The position numbers and the translations under genes are program-made. Shown piece by piece: positions 14,813 through 25,491 of a DNA stretch of 42,006 nt. The DNA is from an uncultured Collinsella sp. Its GTDB lineage: Bacteria > Actinomycetota > Coriobacteriia > Coriobacteriales > Coriobacteriaceae. The stretch spans positions 1-42,006 of the forward strand of contig CATXXF010000015.1 of the NCBI GenBank assembly GCA_958403395.1. The letters run 5' to 3'. Each line of letters starts with the position of its first letter. Within the stretch, counting starts at the first letter, position 1. Below the pieces are notes generated by a model. The model did no database searches and was not told the DNA's origin. It saw only the letters and a program-made list of their open reading frames with translations.

Positions 14813-16483
14813 TTAGGCCTCGCCGTGCTCCTCTTCCCAGCTGCGGTCGTCGTATTTCTCGACCACGGCGTCGTCGTCAAAGTGCAGCGGCTTGTCCAGG
14901 TTGCGGGGCTTAAAGCCCTCCATGAACTTGTCGCGGCCAAAGCTCTCGGGAATCGCCACGGGGTAGCGTCCGGTAAAGCACGCATCGCAGTAACCGCCCT
15001 TGGGCATGACCTTCAGCAGGCCCTCGACCGAAAGGAAGGCCAGCGAATCGGCGCCGATATACTCACAAATCTCGTCGACCGTCTTGTTGGCGCTGATAAG
15101 CTGCGACTGCACGTCGGTATCGATGCCGTAGAAGCACGGCCAGATGACCTCGGGCGAGTTGATGCGGATATGAATCTCCTTGGCGCCGGCGTTGCGCAGC
15201 ATCTTGACGAGCTGCACCATGGTGGTGCCGCGGACGATGGAGTCGTCGATGACGACTAGGCGCTTGCCCTCGATGTTGTCGCGCAGCGGGTTGAGCTTCA
15301 TACGCACGCCCATGGCACGCAGCTCCTGCGTAGGCTCGATAAACGTACGGCCCACATAGCGATTCTTGATAAGGCCCTCGCCAAAGGGAATACCGCTCTC
15401 GTGCGAATACCCCTCCGCGGGCGGCAGACCGGAGTCGGGCACGCCGATAACCAGGTCGGCCTCGACGGGCTCCTCATGTGCCAGCTGACGACCCATGTCA
15501 TAACGGCAGGCGTAGACGCTCTTGCCGTTCATGATGGAGTCGGGGCGAGCGAAGTAGACCTGCTCAAAGATGCAGTTAGCAGGCTCTTCGGCGGCAGGCA
15601 CGCCTTGCTCAGACACAAGGCCCTCGGCGCTGATGCGCAAAATCTCGCCGGGACGGACGTCGCGGACGTACTCAGCGCCCACAATGTCGAGCGCACAAGT
15701 CTCGGAGGCGACGACCCAGCCGCCGGCGCGGGTGACATGGGTGGTGGCGTCGACCGTCGCGGCGCCGTCCTGCGACGGCAGCTGCGAAACGGATGCGGCG
15801 TCGGCCTGATCCAGGCCCTCGTCCACGAGCTTGCCCAGCACGAGCGGGCGAATGCCGTGCGGGTCGCGGAATGCGTAGAGCGCCTGCTCGTTGATGAGTG
15901 TCATGGCGTAGCCGCCGCGCACGAGCTCCATGGTCTTGCGAATGCCCTCGCGCAGATGGCCAGTACGCTGAGTAAAGTAGCCGATGAGTTTGGTCGCGAC
16001 CTCGGAATCCGAGTTGGAGAGGAACGGTACGCCCAGCTCGATCAGCTGGCGGCGCAGCTCGTCGGTGTTGACGAGGGTGCCGTTGTGCGCGAGCGCGATA
16101 ATGACGCTATTGATGGTAGAGAGGTGCGGCTGAGAGGCTTCCCAGCTCTTGGCGCCGGCGGTGCCATAGCGCACATGACCCACGGCCAGCTGACCGGAGA
16201 GCGTCGATAAGTCGGCATTGGAGAACACGCGGTCGAGCAGGCCCAGGTCCTTGCGGACCATAACCGTACCGCCGTCACCAACAGCGATTCCCGCCGATTC
16301 TTGGCCACGGTGCTGCAGTGCACGCAGGCCAAAGTACGTCAGTCGAGCCACGTCACGATCGGGCGCCCACACACCAAAAACGCCGCATTCCTCATGCAGC
16401 TGGTCGGAGTCCGGATCATACGTCGACATGGCGTTCACCTGTCCCGCGGCGCGCTCGGCCGCGCGGATGGTTTCTTGAGACAT
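14813..16483 (-). CDS. purF: Amidophosphoribosyltransferase
   Basis: First committed step of purine synthesis: PRPP plus glutamine gives phosphoribosylamine. The 556 residues show an N-terminal-nucleophile glutaminase domain whose Cys33 (HEECGVFGV) must be exposed by removing a propeptide, then RALQHRGQESAG and GHVRYGTAG. The phosphoribosyltransferase domain has the PRPP loop VVIDDSIVRGTT. Cysteines in ANCIFEQ, WPCFYG and CDACFTG fit the [4Fe-4S] ligands of the Bacillus-type enzyme. An extra stretch at about 228-256 (rich in Ala, Asp, Thr) is unusual. ATG 16483 has GAGGGG upstream; internal Met19 would give a shorter propeptide. It leads the purF-purM-purN unit. Confidence 0.97.
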   Translation of the reverse strand: MSQETIRAAERAAGQVNAMSTYDPDSDQLHEECGVFGVWAPDRDVARLTYFGLRALQHRGQESAGIAVGDGGTVMVRKDLGLLDRVFSNADLSTLSGQLAVGHVRYGTAGAKSWEASQPHLSTINSVIIALAHNGTLVNTDELRRQLIELGVPFLSNSDSEVATKLIGYFTQRTGHLREGIRKTMELVRGGYAMTLINEQALYAFRDPHGIRPLVLGKLVDEGLDQADAASVSQLPSQDGAATVDATTHVTRAGGWVVASETCALDIVGAEYVRDVRPGEILRISAEGLVSEQGVPAAEEPANCIFEQVYFARPDSIMNGKSVYACRYDMGRQLAHEEPVEADLVIGVPDSGLPPAEGYSHESGIPFGEGLIKNRYVGRTFIEPTQELRAMGVRMKLNPLRDNIEGKRLVVIDDSIVRGTTMVQLVKMLRNAGAKEIHIRINSPEVIWPCFYGIDTDVQSQLISANKTVDEICEYIGADSLAFLSVEGLLKVMPKGGYCDACFTGRYPVAIPESFGRDKFMEGFKPRNLDKPLHFDDDAVVEKYDDRSWEEEHGEA

Positions 16484-16524
16484 GGCATCCCCTCAGAGCC
16501 TCGTATTTTGGCGTTACCCGCCTT

Positions 16525-16530
16525 ATTATA
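16525..16530 (-). promoter_or_regulatory. -10 box of the purF promoter
   Basis: A perfect TATAAT on the minus strand, 42 bases before the purF ATG. No clear -35 is seen. I find no purine riboswitch or PurR-box pattern I can defend in the 16484-16768 gap. Confidence 0.5.
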
Positions 16531-16732
16531 CGCACGGCGTGACGCGCTCCCCAGCGCATGAGCAGCGCTTTTTAAAAGCCCACCGAGCTAATAATCCGTT
16601 TTGCGGCCAAACATTTTATCGGTCTGCCCAGTGCAAGCGCCCGCGCCCCCATATGGCCGCCGCGTCCACCGTTGGGGATTGCAAAGTTGCAATTGGGACG
16701 TTCGTCCTGTCTTTTAGCAGGTCGGCGGCGTA

Positions 16733-16748
16733 TCCTAGTAACCTAGGA
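16733..16748. promoter_or_regulatory. Small palindrome just upstream of the CmpB-family gene
   Basis: TCCTAG-TAAC-CTAGGA lies 20 bases before the start codon. It could be an operator or a leader hairpin. Nothing else in the 285-bp gap stands out. Confidence 0.35.
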
Positions 16749-16768
16749 CAAAGCGAGAAAGGTTCTGT

Positions 16769-17998
16769 ATGGATCGAAACGAACTCGACCCCAGCGTCCC
16801 CAGCGCCACGGAGGTCAAGAAGATTCCCCTCATCATTAAAGTGTACGCCGTCCTGTGCATCCTGTCCGGCGTGGGCACACTCCCGTCGGTCGCCGTCTTT
16901 ATGTGGCAGGTCATCACCGCACTCATTAACGGCAACGCCGCCGCTAAGCTCGGTGATAACACCCTGGTCGCGGTTGGCCTTATCGTCGCCGGCATTATGC
17001 TCTCGGCGGCAAGCGCGATCATCTTGATCGTCTTTGGCCTGGACCTCATCAAGGACCAGCGGCGCAATGCCGCCCGCCTGTCTTACGTCCTCATCGCATT
17101 TACCGTCGTGGAGCTTTTAGTTGACGTGATGCTCCAGGGTATCGGACCCTTCCTGCTGCGCCCCGCCATTCAGCTCGGTATCCTCATTGCGCTGTCGGCC
17201 ACCGTCGACCCCACGCTACGCCAGGAGCGCGAACTGCAGCGCCGTCTGCAAGAGATGCTCGACCGCGATGCCGCCGCCGAGGGGATGCTCGGCCGCGACG
17301 AAACCGGCGAGGGCTACATCAAGCTCAACTACTTCAACCTGTTCTGGGTATTCTTCGTCTGCAGCGTGTTAGGTCTCATTCTCGAGGAAGTCTGGCATAT
17401 GGTCGTCGTCGATCCCGGCGTCTATCAGGACCGGGCCGGTATGCTATTTGGCCCCTTTAGCCCCATCTACGGATTTGGCGCGGTGCTCATGACCATGGCG
17501 CTCAACCGCTTCTATAAAAAGAATCCTCTGATCATTTTCCTGGTAAGTGCCCTGATCGGCGGCGCTTTCGAGGTGTTTGTAGGCTGGTTTATGCAGACCT
17601 CATTTGGCGTGGTGTCGTGGAGCTACTCGCACATGAAACTGTTCGGCATGCCCGACCCACTCGCCGTCCTTACGGGCGGACGCACCTGCACGGGCTTTGC
17701 CTGCCTGTGGGGCCTGGGTGGACTTATCTGGATCAAGCTGCTGCTGCCGAGGCTGCTCAAGCTCATCAACATGATTCCGTGGAAGAGTCGCTACTCGGCT
17801 ACCGTCATCTTTACCGTCATTATGCTGGTCGACGGCGTCATGACGCTGCAGTCACTCGACTACTGGTACCAGCGCGTCAACGGCACGGAGCCAGATATTC
17901 CCGTCGCGCAGTTCTATGGCAAGTATTTCGATAACGACTACATGGAGAACCGCTTCCAGAGCATGACCATGAGCCCCAAGGATGCGACGCGCGTGTAG
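16769..17998 (+). CDS. Putative ABC transporter permease, CmpB family (PF06541 type) integral membrane protein
   Basis: The 409-residue multi-pass membrane protein has about four N-terminal hydrophobic segments (residues ~20-150). A charged linker follows (RQERELQRRLQEMLDRDAAAEG region). The C-terminal CmpB-like domain carries GMLFGPFSPIYGFGAVL, GGAFEVFVGWFMQ and GRTCTGFACLWGLGGLIW, the characteristic family order. The 'ABC permease' label of the family is historical; no ATPase is next to it and the substrate is unknown. ATG 16769 follows AGAAAGG. The gene is alone on the + strand, divergent from purF, and ends in a strong terminator. Confidence 0.82.
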   Translation: MDRNELDPSVPSATEVKKIPLIIKVYAVLCILSGVGTLPSVAVFMWQVITALINGNAAAKLGDNTLVAVGLIVAGIMLSAASAIILIVFGLDLIKDQRRNAARLSYVLIAFTVVELLVDVMLQGIGPFLLRPAIQLGILIALSATVDPTLRQERELQRRLQEMLDRDAAAEGMLGRDETGEGYIKLNYFNLFWVFFVCSVLGLILEEVWHMVVVDPGVYQDRAGMLFGPFSPIYGFGAVLMTMALNRFYKKNPLIIFLVSALIGGAFEVFVGWFMQTSFGVVSWSYSHMKLFGMPDPLAVLTGGRTCTGFACLWGLGGLIWIKLLLPRLLKLINMIPWKSRYSATVIFTVIMLVDGVMTLQSLDYWYQRVNGTEPDIPVAQFYGKYFDNDYMENRFQSMTMSPKDATRV

Positions 17999-18018
17999 CG
18001 CCCACCGCGCCCAAAACG

Positions 18019-18058
18019 CAAAATGCCCACCGGTATCACACGTACCGGCGGGCATTTT
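18019..18058. terminator. Strong terminator, probably bidirectional
   Basis: AATGCCCACCGGTA pairs with TACCGGCGGGCATT (one mismatch) around TCACACG and is followed by TTTTTA on the + strand, 20 bases after the CmpB-family stop. On the minus strand TTTTGCGTTTT follows, so it can also serve the convergent MoaE-like gene. Confidence 0.9.
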
Positions 18059-18088
18059 TATAAACGACCCTTCTATCGACACAAGCCC

Positions 18089-18505
18089 CTACGCCTCGCG
18101 CTCGACCTCGCTCACGCACTCATTCTTGATAGTGCCAACGAGCGTCTGCAGCGCATCGACCACATGTGGGCGAATGTCTCCGCCAATGAGTACGAGCATG
18201 ATGTCGTCGCCCACGGTAAGCTCACCGCTCGCCAGCCACACGCGCACATAGCCGATACCCGGCATCGCGCGCGTTGCCTCGATAGCAGCCTGCACCTTTT
18301 CGGCATCGAAGCCAAACACCATGCCGCCCACCTTATGTCCAGGCGCCACACCATCTGTCTCGACCCCACGCACCTCGGACTTAGGCGTCGCACGCACCAC
18401 GCCATTGTGTGTCAGGTACATCCCACAATCAGCCGCCGAAACATCGGCCTTGGCTTCGCGCAGCCAGGCATCAACCGAAGGCATCGATTTGCCGTTCTCA
18501 AGCAT
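18089..18505 (-). CDS. MoaE-like (molybdopterin synthase large subunit family) protein, divergent
   Basis: The 138 residues follow the outline of MoaE: an early segment CGMYLTHNGVVRATPKSEVRG like the family's 'GAVVTFEGVVR' stretch, a middle RVWLASGELTVGDDIMLVLIGGDI, and a helix RPHVVDALQTLVGTIKNE. The usual SPHR and C-terminal KKE catalytic/partner residues are missing or replaced, so molybdopterin synthesis is uncertain. No moaD, moaA, moaC or molybdoenzyme gene is nearby. The second of two adjacent ATGs (18505) has AAGGAG at 5-base spacing; the first would have only 2. Confidence 0.62.
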   Translation of the reverse strand: MLENGKSMPSVDAWLREAKADVSAADCGMYLTHNGVVRATPKSEVRGVETDGVAPGHKVGGMVFGFDAEKVQAAIEATRAMPGIGYVRVWLASGELTVGDDIMLVLIGGDIRPHVVDALQTLVGTIKNECVSEVEREA

Positions 18506-18574
18506 CATTTCTCCTTTTTACTGTCGTCGAGTAGCTCATTTGGGACGGGGCTCTTTTAGCTACTCTCGAACCAC

Positions 18575-19573
18575 TTATTCCTCGACCGGCGTGAGTACCA
18601 TGACTGCGCGCGTATTGCTAAATGACAGCGAACGACAGGTCACAAGCGTTACGACCTTGGTTGCCGAAGCGGCACGATTGGTGGCATCACTCGCCACGGC
18701 AGAGGCACCGTCGAGCATCTCGGACAGGTAATTCTTCAGTCCGTCATCGCCCTCAAAGTTAGGCGTGCGCGCCTTGGCATACGTGTCCTCGACCACCTTG
18801 GTCGCCAGCGGGCGCAACTTATACGTCGCATCGCGCGTGATGTAGTACACGTATTCCATGCTGTCGAACGTCGCCTGATCGGTCGTATCCGAAATCACGT
18901 TGAACATCGAACCGTCGTTCATGTGATGACCGTAAATCGTGGTCTGCTGATCCACCATGCCCGGCGCGGTGTCGTCGCTATCCAAGAAGATGGCTCCCGA
19001 GGCATTGGCCGTACCGTCAAACAGCGTGTTGAGGTACTTGGAGTTGTTGTTGGTTTGCACCACGGGGTAGTTGATGTTGGTGCCGGGCGCGTAAATCCAA
19101 CCAACAACCTCGGGATTTGTCTGGGCAAGCGCGTTGAAGTCGATAATTGGCACGCCGCTGGCGTCCTTGTCGCTCACATATTGCTTTTCGATTTTTTGAT
19201 ACGACTCGCTCGCCTGCTTGTAGCCGATCTGCGCGTTGATAAAGATGGCGGCCGCAGCAACGATCAGGCCAATGCCGATGATGATGAGCAGAATGGGAAT
19301 GACGGAGCGGCGCTTTTTGCGCGGCGGCTCAGTATAGCTCGATGGCGCGGCATGCGCCGAAGAGCGAGGTGACTTCTTGGCCGTGCTGTATGACGAAGGG
19401 CGATATGCAGTAGGTGCATCCTGACGACGATGCTTCGCCGGCGTCACGGGACGCGGCGCGCGCGGCTGCTGAGGAGAGGATATCCGACCCTGCTGCGGCA
19501 CGCGGGCTGCTCCCGACTTGGCTGGATCGGGAATCCGAGAAGCTGAAAAACGCTTTCCCTGATAGTCGGACAT
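18575..19573 (-). CDS. Class B sortase
   Basis: This membrane-anchored transpeptidase cleaves sorting signals of surface proteins and joins them to the cell wall or to pilin. The 332 residues comprise a long basic Pro/Ser/Arg-rich cytosolic tail (1-90), one transmembrane helix at about 92-112 (IPILLIIIGIGLIVAAAAIF), then the sortase B domain. This begins IDFNALAQTNPEVVGWIYAPGT and contains catalytic His (TIYGHHM), Cys (VTLVTC) and Arg (SNTR). The Asn-Pro-x-x-Gly-Trp opening is characteristic of class B. No obvious sortase substrate (LPXTG or NPQTN) is encoded nearby, so it probably works on proteins encoded elsewhere. The long N-terminal tail is longer than in typical SrtB. Confidence 0.93.
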   Translation of the reverse strand: MSDYQGKRFSASRIPDPAKSGAARVPQQGRISSPQQPRAPRPVTPAKHRRQDAPTAYRPSSYSTAKKSPRSSAHAAPSSYTEPPRKKRRSVIPILLIIIGIGLIVAAAAIFINAQIGYKQASESYQKIEKQYVSDKDASGVPIIDFNALAQTNPEVVGWIYAPGTNINYPVVQTNNNSKYLNTLFDGTANASGAIFLDSDDTAPGMVDQQTTIYGHHMNDGSMFNVISDTTDQATFDSMEYVYYITRDATYKLRPLATKVVEDTYAKARTPNFEGDDGLKNYLSEMLDGASAVASDATNRAASATKVVTLVTCRSLSFSNTRAVMVLTPVEE

Positions 19574-19609
19574 GGCTCTCCTTATGCTACAAATGGACTG
19601 GCAGAGCGC

Positions 19610-20074
19610 TTAGGCGTCAGCCATCTCCTGCTTCATCTTCTTGATAACCTTGCGGTACTCGGGGTCGCATGCGCCCAGAATCTGCGTGGCGTAAATGGCA
19701 GCGTTCTTGGCACCGTTGATGGCCACACAGGCAACGGGCACGCCCGAAGGCATCTGTACCATCGACAGCAGCGAGTCCATACCACCCAGATCGCTCGTCT
19801 TCATAGGCACGCCGATGACCGGCAGCGGCGTAAACGCAGCCACGACACCGCCCAGGTGAGCAGCCTTGCCGGCGGCAGCGATAATTACCTTGATGCCGCG
19901 GTCGGCAGCAGTCGAGGCCCACTCATGGACCTTCGCCGGTGTGCGGTGTGCACTTGCAATCACGAGCTCATAGGGCACGCCCAGTGCCTTAAGCTCGGCG
20001 GTGCAGCCTTCCATAACGCCCAGATCGGACTTGGAGCCCATGATGATCCCGACAACCGGCTTCTGATCTGCCAT
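19610..20074 (-). CDS. purE: 5-(carboxyamino)imidazole ribonucleotide mutase
   Basis: This enzyme converts N5-CAIR to CAIR in purine synthesis. The 154-residue class I-like protein has the signature VGIIMGSKSDLGVME, then IASAHRTPAKV (catalytic His) and AAGKAAHLGGVVAAFTPLPVIGVP, and NGAKNAAIYATQIL. ATG 20074 is chosen because AGGAGG lies 9 bases upstream; a TTG six bases further upstream is too close to it. No purK is in the window. A possible -10 TATACT lies at 20138-20143, directly beside a 31-bp palindrome. It follows the hairpin-rich carB-purE gap. Confidence 0.97.
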   Translation of the reverse strand: MADQKPVVGIIMGSKSDLGVMEGCTAELKALGVPYELVIASAHRTPAKVHEWASTAADRGIKVIIAAAGKAAHLGGVVAAFTPLPVIGVPMKTSDLGGMDSLLSMVQMPSGVPVACVAINGAKNAAIYATQILGACDPEYRKVIKKMKQEMADA

Positions 20075-20168
20075 AAACAAAGACCTCCTGTTGAGAGCGG
20101 TGACGCGGCGAATCCGCGACCCTTAACTACTGAGAGTAGTATAGCTGCTCCCGTCCCTGCGGTCCCCG

Positions 20169-20258
20169 GGTGCTCTGCGGCGGCCCGGTGTTTTCATCTT
20201 CACTCCGGTTGCTGCGCAAAGTCGTTCAGATGAAAACACCGGGCCGCCGCAGAGCACC
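20169..20258. repeat. Perfect 31-bp palindrome with 28-nt loop
   Basis: Arms 20169-20199 and 20228-20258 are exact inverted repeats (31 of 31), beginning GGTGCTCTGCGGCGGCCCGG. The loop TTCACTCCGGTTGC...GCAAAGTCGTTCAG matches, on the opposite strand, the loop of the palindrome at 20416-20506. An outer TCCCCGG/CCGGGGA pairing extends the stem with a bulge. Confidence 0.92.
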
Positions 20259-20306
20259 TTCGACCTACCGGGGATTGCCATGACGTACGTTGGCTGAAAT
20301 ATTAAC

Positions 20307-20342
20307 GTGGGCTCTGTCGTTCATTCGAACGACAGAGCCCAC
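20307..20342 (+). terminator. 16-bp perfect hairpin followed by T run (+ strand)
   Basis: GTGGGCTCTGTCGTTC pairs perfectly with GAACGACAGAGCCCAC around ATTC. A TTTTTT run follows on the + strand at 20349-20354. On the minus strand, the direction of carB transcription, only a weak U-rich stretch follows (GTTAATATTTC). It may work in both directions. Confidence 0.7.
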
Positions 20343-20415
20343 ACTCATTTTTTATTCAGCCCTAGTCATCGCGCAAAGTCCCTTCGGCAGCACACGGTGC
20401 AACCGAGTCACCGTA

Positions 20416-20506
20416 GGCCGGGGCGGGAGGGGCCGAGTTTCCTCCTGAGCGACTCTGCTTGCAGCCGGAGCGAAAGGGGGAAATCTCGGCCCCTCCCGCC
20501 CCGGCC
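20416..20506. repeat. 27/28-nt palindrome downstream of carB, shared loop
   Basis: Arms 20416-20442 and 20479-20506 pair over 27 positions with a single-base bulge (GGCCGGGGCGGGAGGGGCCG at the outer end). It begins 12 bases after the carB stop. Read on the minus strand, its loop TTCGCTCCGGCTGC...GCAGAGTCGCTCAG corresponds to the loop of the 31-bp palindrome at 20169-20258, while the stems are unrelated. Confidence 0.9.
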
Positions 20507-20518
20507 GGCCAGGTCACA

Positions 20519-23833
<3,315 letters not shown>

Positions 23834-23834
23834 G

Positions 23835-25280
23835 TTAGTTCTCCTCGGTCTCGGTCGCAGCGGAACCATTGTCGGCAAAGTTCCAGCCCTGCAGGCGGTC
23901 CTTCGCGGTGTCGATGTCCAGGTAGTTCTCCTCGCCGTCCATGAGTCGCGTAAAGGCGGTAAAGAGATAGTGGGCATCGGTGGGTCCGGGCGAGGCCTCG
24001 GGATGGTACTGCACCGAGAAGCACGGCGCGTCGAGCAGCTGGATGCCCTCGGCGGTGCCGTCGTTGAGGTTCACATGCGTCAGGCGAATGCGGCCGAAGC
24101 GCTCGTTCATCACGACTGGCGCGATGCCGCGGCGCACCCAGACGCGCAGATCCCCATCGGCCGCATGCTCGGTCTCGCCGCCGGAAAGCTCGGGGACAAG
24201 CTTGCCCAAGCTGGGGAACAGCAGACCAAAGCCATGGTTTTGCGCGGTAATCTCCACGCGACGGCTTACCAGGTTCATGACCGGCTGGTTGCCACCGCGG
24301 TGACCGAACTTAAGCTTTTCCATCTGAGCGCCGCAGGCCAGGCTGATCATCTGGTGACCAAGACAAATACCAAAGACCGGCACCTTGCCGATCAGCTGCT
24401 GCACCTGCTCGTAGGTCTCCACCACGGCGTCGGGGTCGCCGGGACCATTGGACAAAAAGACACCGTCGGGATTCATGTCGAGCACCTGCTGGGCGGGCGT
24501 ATCCCACGGCACGACGGTAAGGTCGCAGCCGGCGCGGACCAGACCCTCCAGAATGCCGCGCTTCACACCGCAGTCGTAGGCGACCACTTTGTGACGGGCA
24601 GGAGCGGCAGCCGTAAGCGCAAAGTCATGCGTGGCAGGCAGGTCGGCGGCCACAAACTCGTGAGGTACGGGGCAACTTACGGTCTTGACCAGGTTCTCGC
24701 CTACCAGCGTGGGCGCAGCGGCCAGACGCTCGGCAAGCTCGTCGACGTCGAAGATCTCGGTCGAAATAATGCCCATCTTGGAACCATTGTCGCGCAGGTG
24801 GCGCACCAGGGCGCGAGTGTCGACACCCTCGATAGCGACGATGCCGTGAGCGCGCAGGTACTCCGGCACGCTGACGGCCGAGCGCCAGTTAGAAGGCGTG
24901 GCGCACATGTCGCGAACGATCATGCCGCGCATGGCCGGAGCGCTCGCAGGGCGCACGGCGTCGCCGGGGAAGGCCGACTGGACGTCGGTCTCGTCGATAC
25001 CGTAGTTGCCGATCTGCGGATAGGTCATGGTTACGATTTGGCCGGCATAACTCGGGTCGGTCATGACCTCAAAGTAGCCCTCGAGCGAGGTGTTGAAGCA
25101 GACTTCGCCGGTCGCGGAGCCCTCGGCGCCGCATGCACGTCCATAAAAAATGGTCCCATCCTCAAGATACAGGATGCAGGGACCGCAGGTGCCCTTGCTG
25201 GTTTTGGCCAGCATACGCTGGCAAAGCTCGCTGGGCGCGAAGGTGCGGGCGGCAGCGCCCGCGGTATGGTTGTTCGCCAT
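23835..25280 (-). CDS. carA: Carbamoyl-phosphate synthase small (glutaminase) subunit
   Basis: This subunit hydrolyses glutamine and feeds ammonia to CarB. The 481-residue protein is about 100 residues longer than usual. It has an N-terminal domain with LYLEDGTIFYGRACGAEG and GEVCFNTSLEGYFEVMTDPSYAGQ, and a class I glutaminase domain with FLSNGPGDPD, the nucleophile Cys in FGICLGHQM and the His/Glu pair in QYHPEASPGP. Extra residues lie between the two, around ALTAAAPARHK, and in an enlarged glutaminase region (VSRRVEITAQNHGFGLLFPS...DLRVWVRRGIAPVV). ATG 25280 has AAGGAG at 4-base spacing; a PyrR-type hairpin ends one base before that AAGGAG, so translation is probably pyrimidine-controlled. 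Confidence 0.97.
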   Translation of the reverse strand: MANNHTAGAAARTFAPSELCQRMLAKTSKGTCGPCILYLEDGTIFYGRACGAEGSATGEVCFNTSLEGYFEVMTDPSYAGQIVTMTYPQIGNYGIDETDVQSAFPGDAVRPASAPAMRGMIVRDMCATPSNWRSAVSVPEYLRAHGIVAIEGVDTRALVRHLRDNGSKMGIISTEIFDVDELAERLAAAPTLVGENLVKTVSCPVPHEFVAADLPATHDFALTAAAPARHKVVAYDCGVKRGILEGLVRAGCDLTVVPWDTPAQQVLDMNPDGVFLSNGPGDPDAVVETYEQVQQLIGKVPVFGICLGHQMISLACGAQMEKLKFGHRGGNQPVMNLVSRRVEITAQNHGFGLLFPSLGKLVPELSGGETEHAADGDLRVWVRRGIAPVVMNERFGRIRLTHVNLNDGTAEGIQLLDAPCFSVQYHPEASPGPTDAHYLFTAFTRLMDGEENYLDIDTAKDRLQGWNFADNGSAATETEEN

Positions 25281-25291
25281 AATTCTCCTTC

Positions 25292-25309
25292 CCGGTCTCA
25301 CAGGACCGG
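25292..25309 (-). promoter_or_regulatory. PyrR-binding loop in the carA leader
   Basis: On the minus strand CCGGTC-CTGTGA-GACCGG folds into a 6-bp stem. The core UCCUGUGAG fits the known PyrR-binding consensus UCCNGNGAG with pairing flanks. Its 3' side is one base from the Shine-Dalgarno AAGGAG of carA. UMP-loaded PyrR would thus block ribosome binding. No pyrR gene is in this window. Confidence 0.75.
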
Positions 25310-25338
25310 CTTAAAGGTGTGTAGTTAGGCCTCGCGGT

Positions 25339-25344
25339 ATTGTA
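25339..25344 (-). promoter_or_regulatory. Possible -10 box of carAB
   Basis: TACAAT on the minus strand, inside a small palindrome GCGGT-ATTGTA-ACCGC (25335-25350). The -35 region is a poor match. AT-rich sequence at 25380-25430 includes CATAATTATCATT, loosely like an ArgR box, which I cannot confirm. Confidence 0.3.
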
Positions 25345-25442
25345 ACCGCAAGCATGCCTCATGGCGTTAATTTCATCGAAATGTTTACGAAATGATAATT
25401 ATGACTTTCTATGCATAATGATTTTTCTGGGACGGGGATTAA

Positions 25443-25484
25443 AAAATCATCCCGCGCGGGCTTGTGGCTCACACGGGATGATAG
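25443..25484 (-). terminator. Terminator of the single-span membrane protein gene
   Basis: On the minus strand ATCATCCCG pairs with CGGGATGAT (9 bp) and is followed by TTTTTTAA, beginning shortly after the stop at 25492. Confidence 0.9.
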
Positions 25485-25491
25485 CGTCTTA

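Noticed and set aside
18089..18505. Functional molybdopterin synthase subunit
   Set aside because: Key family residues are not visible and no partner genes are near, so I call it only MoaE-like.
20169..20506. CRISPR array or tandem repeats in the carB-purE gap
   Set aside because: The repeats are inverted, few, of different stem sequence, and have no regular spacing.
25400..25425. ArgR box upstream of carA
   Set aside because: CATAATTATCATT only loosely resembles the operator, in an AT-rich stretch where such words arise by chance; no paired site is clear.
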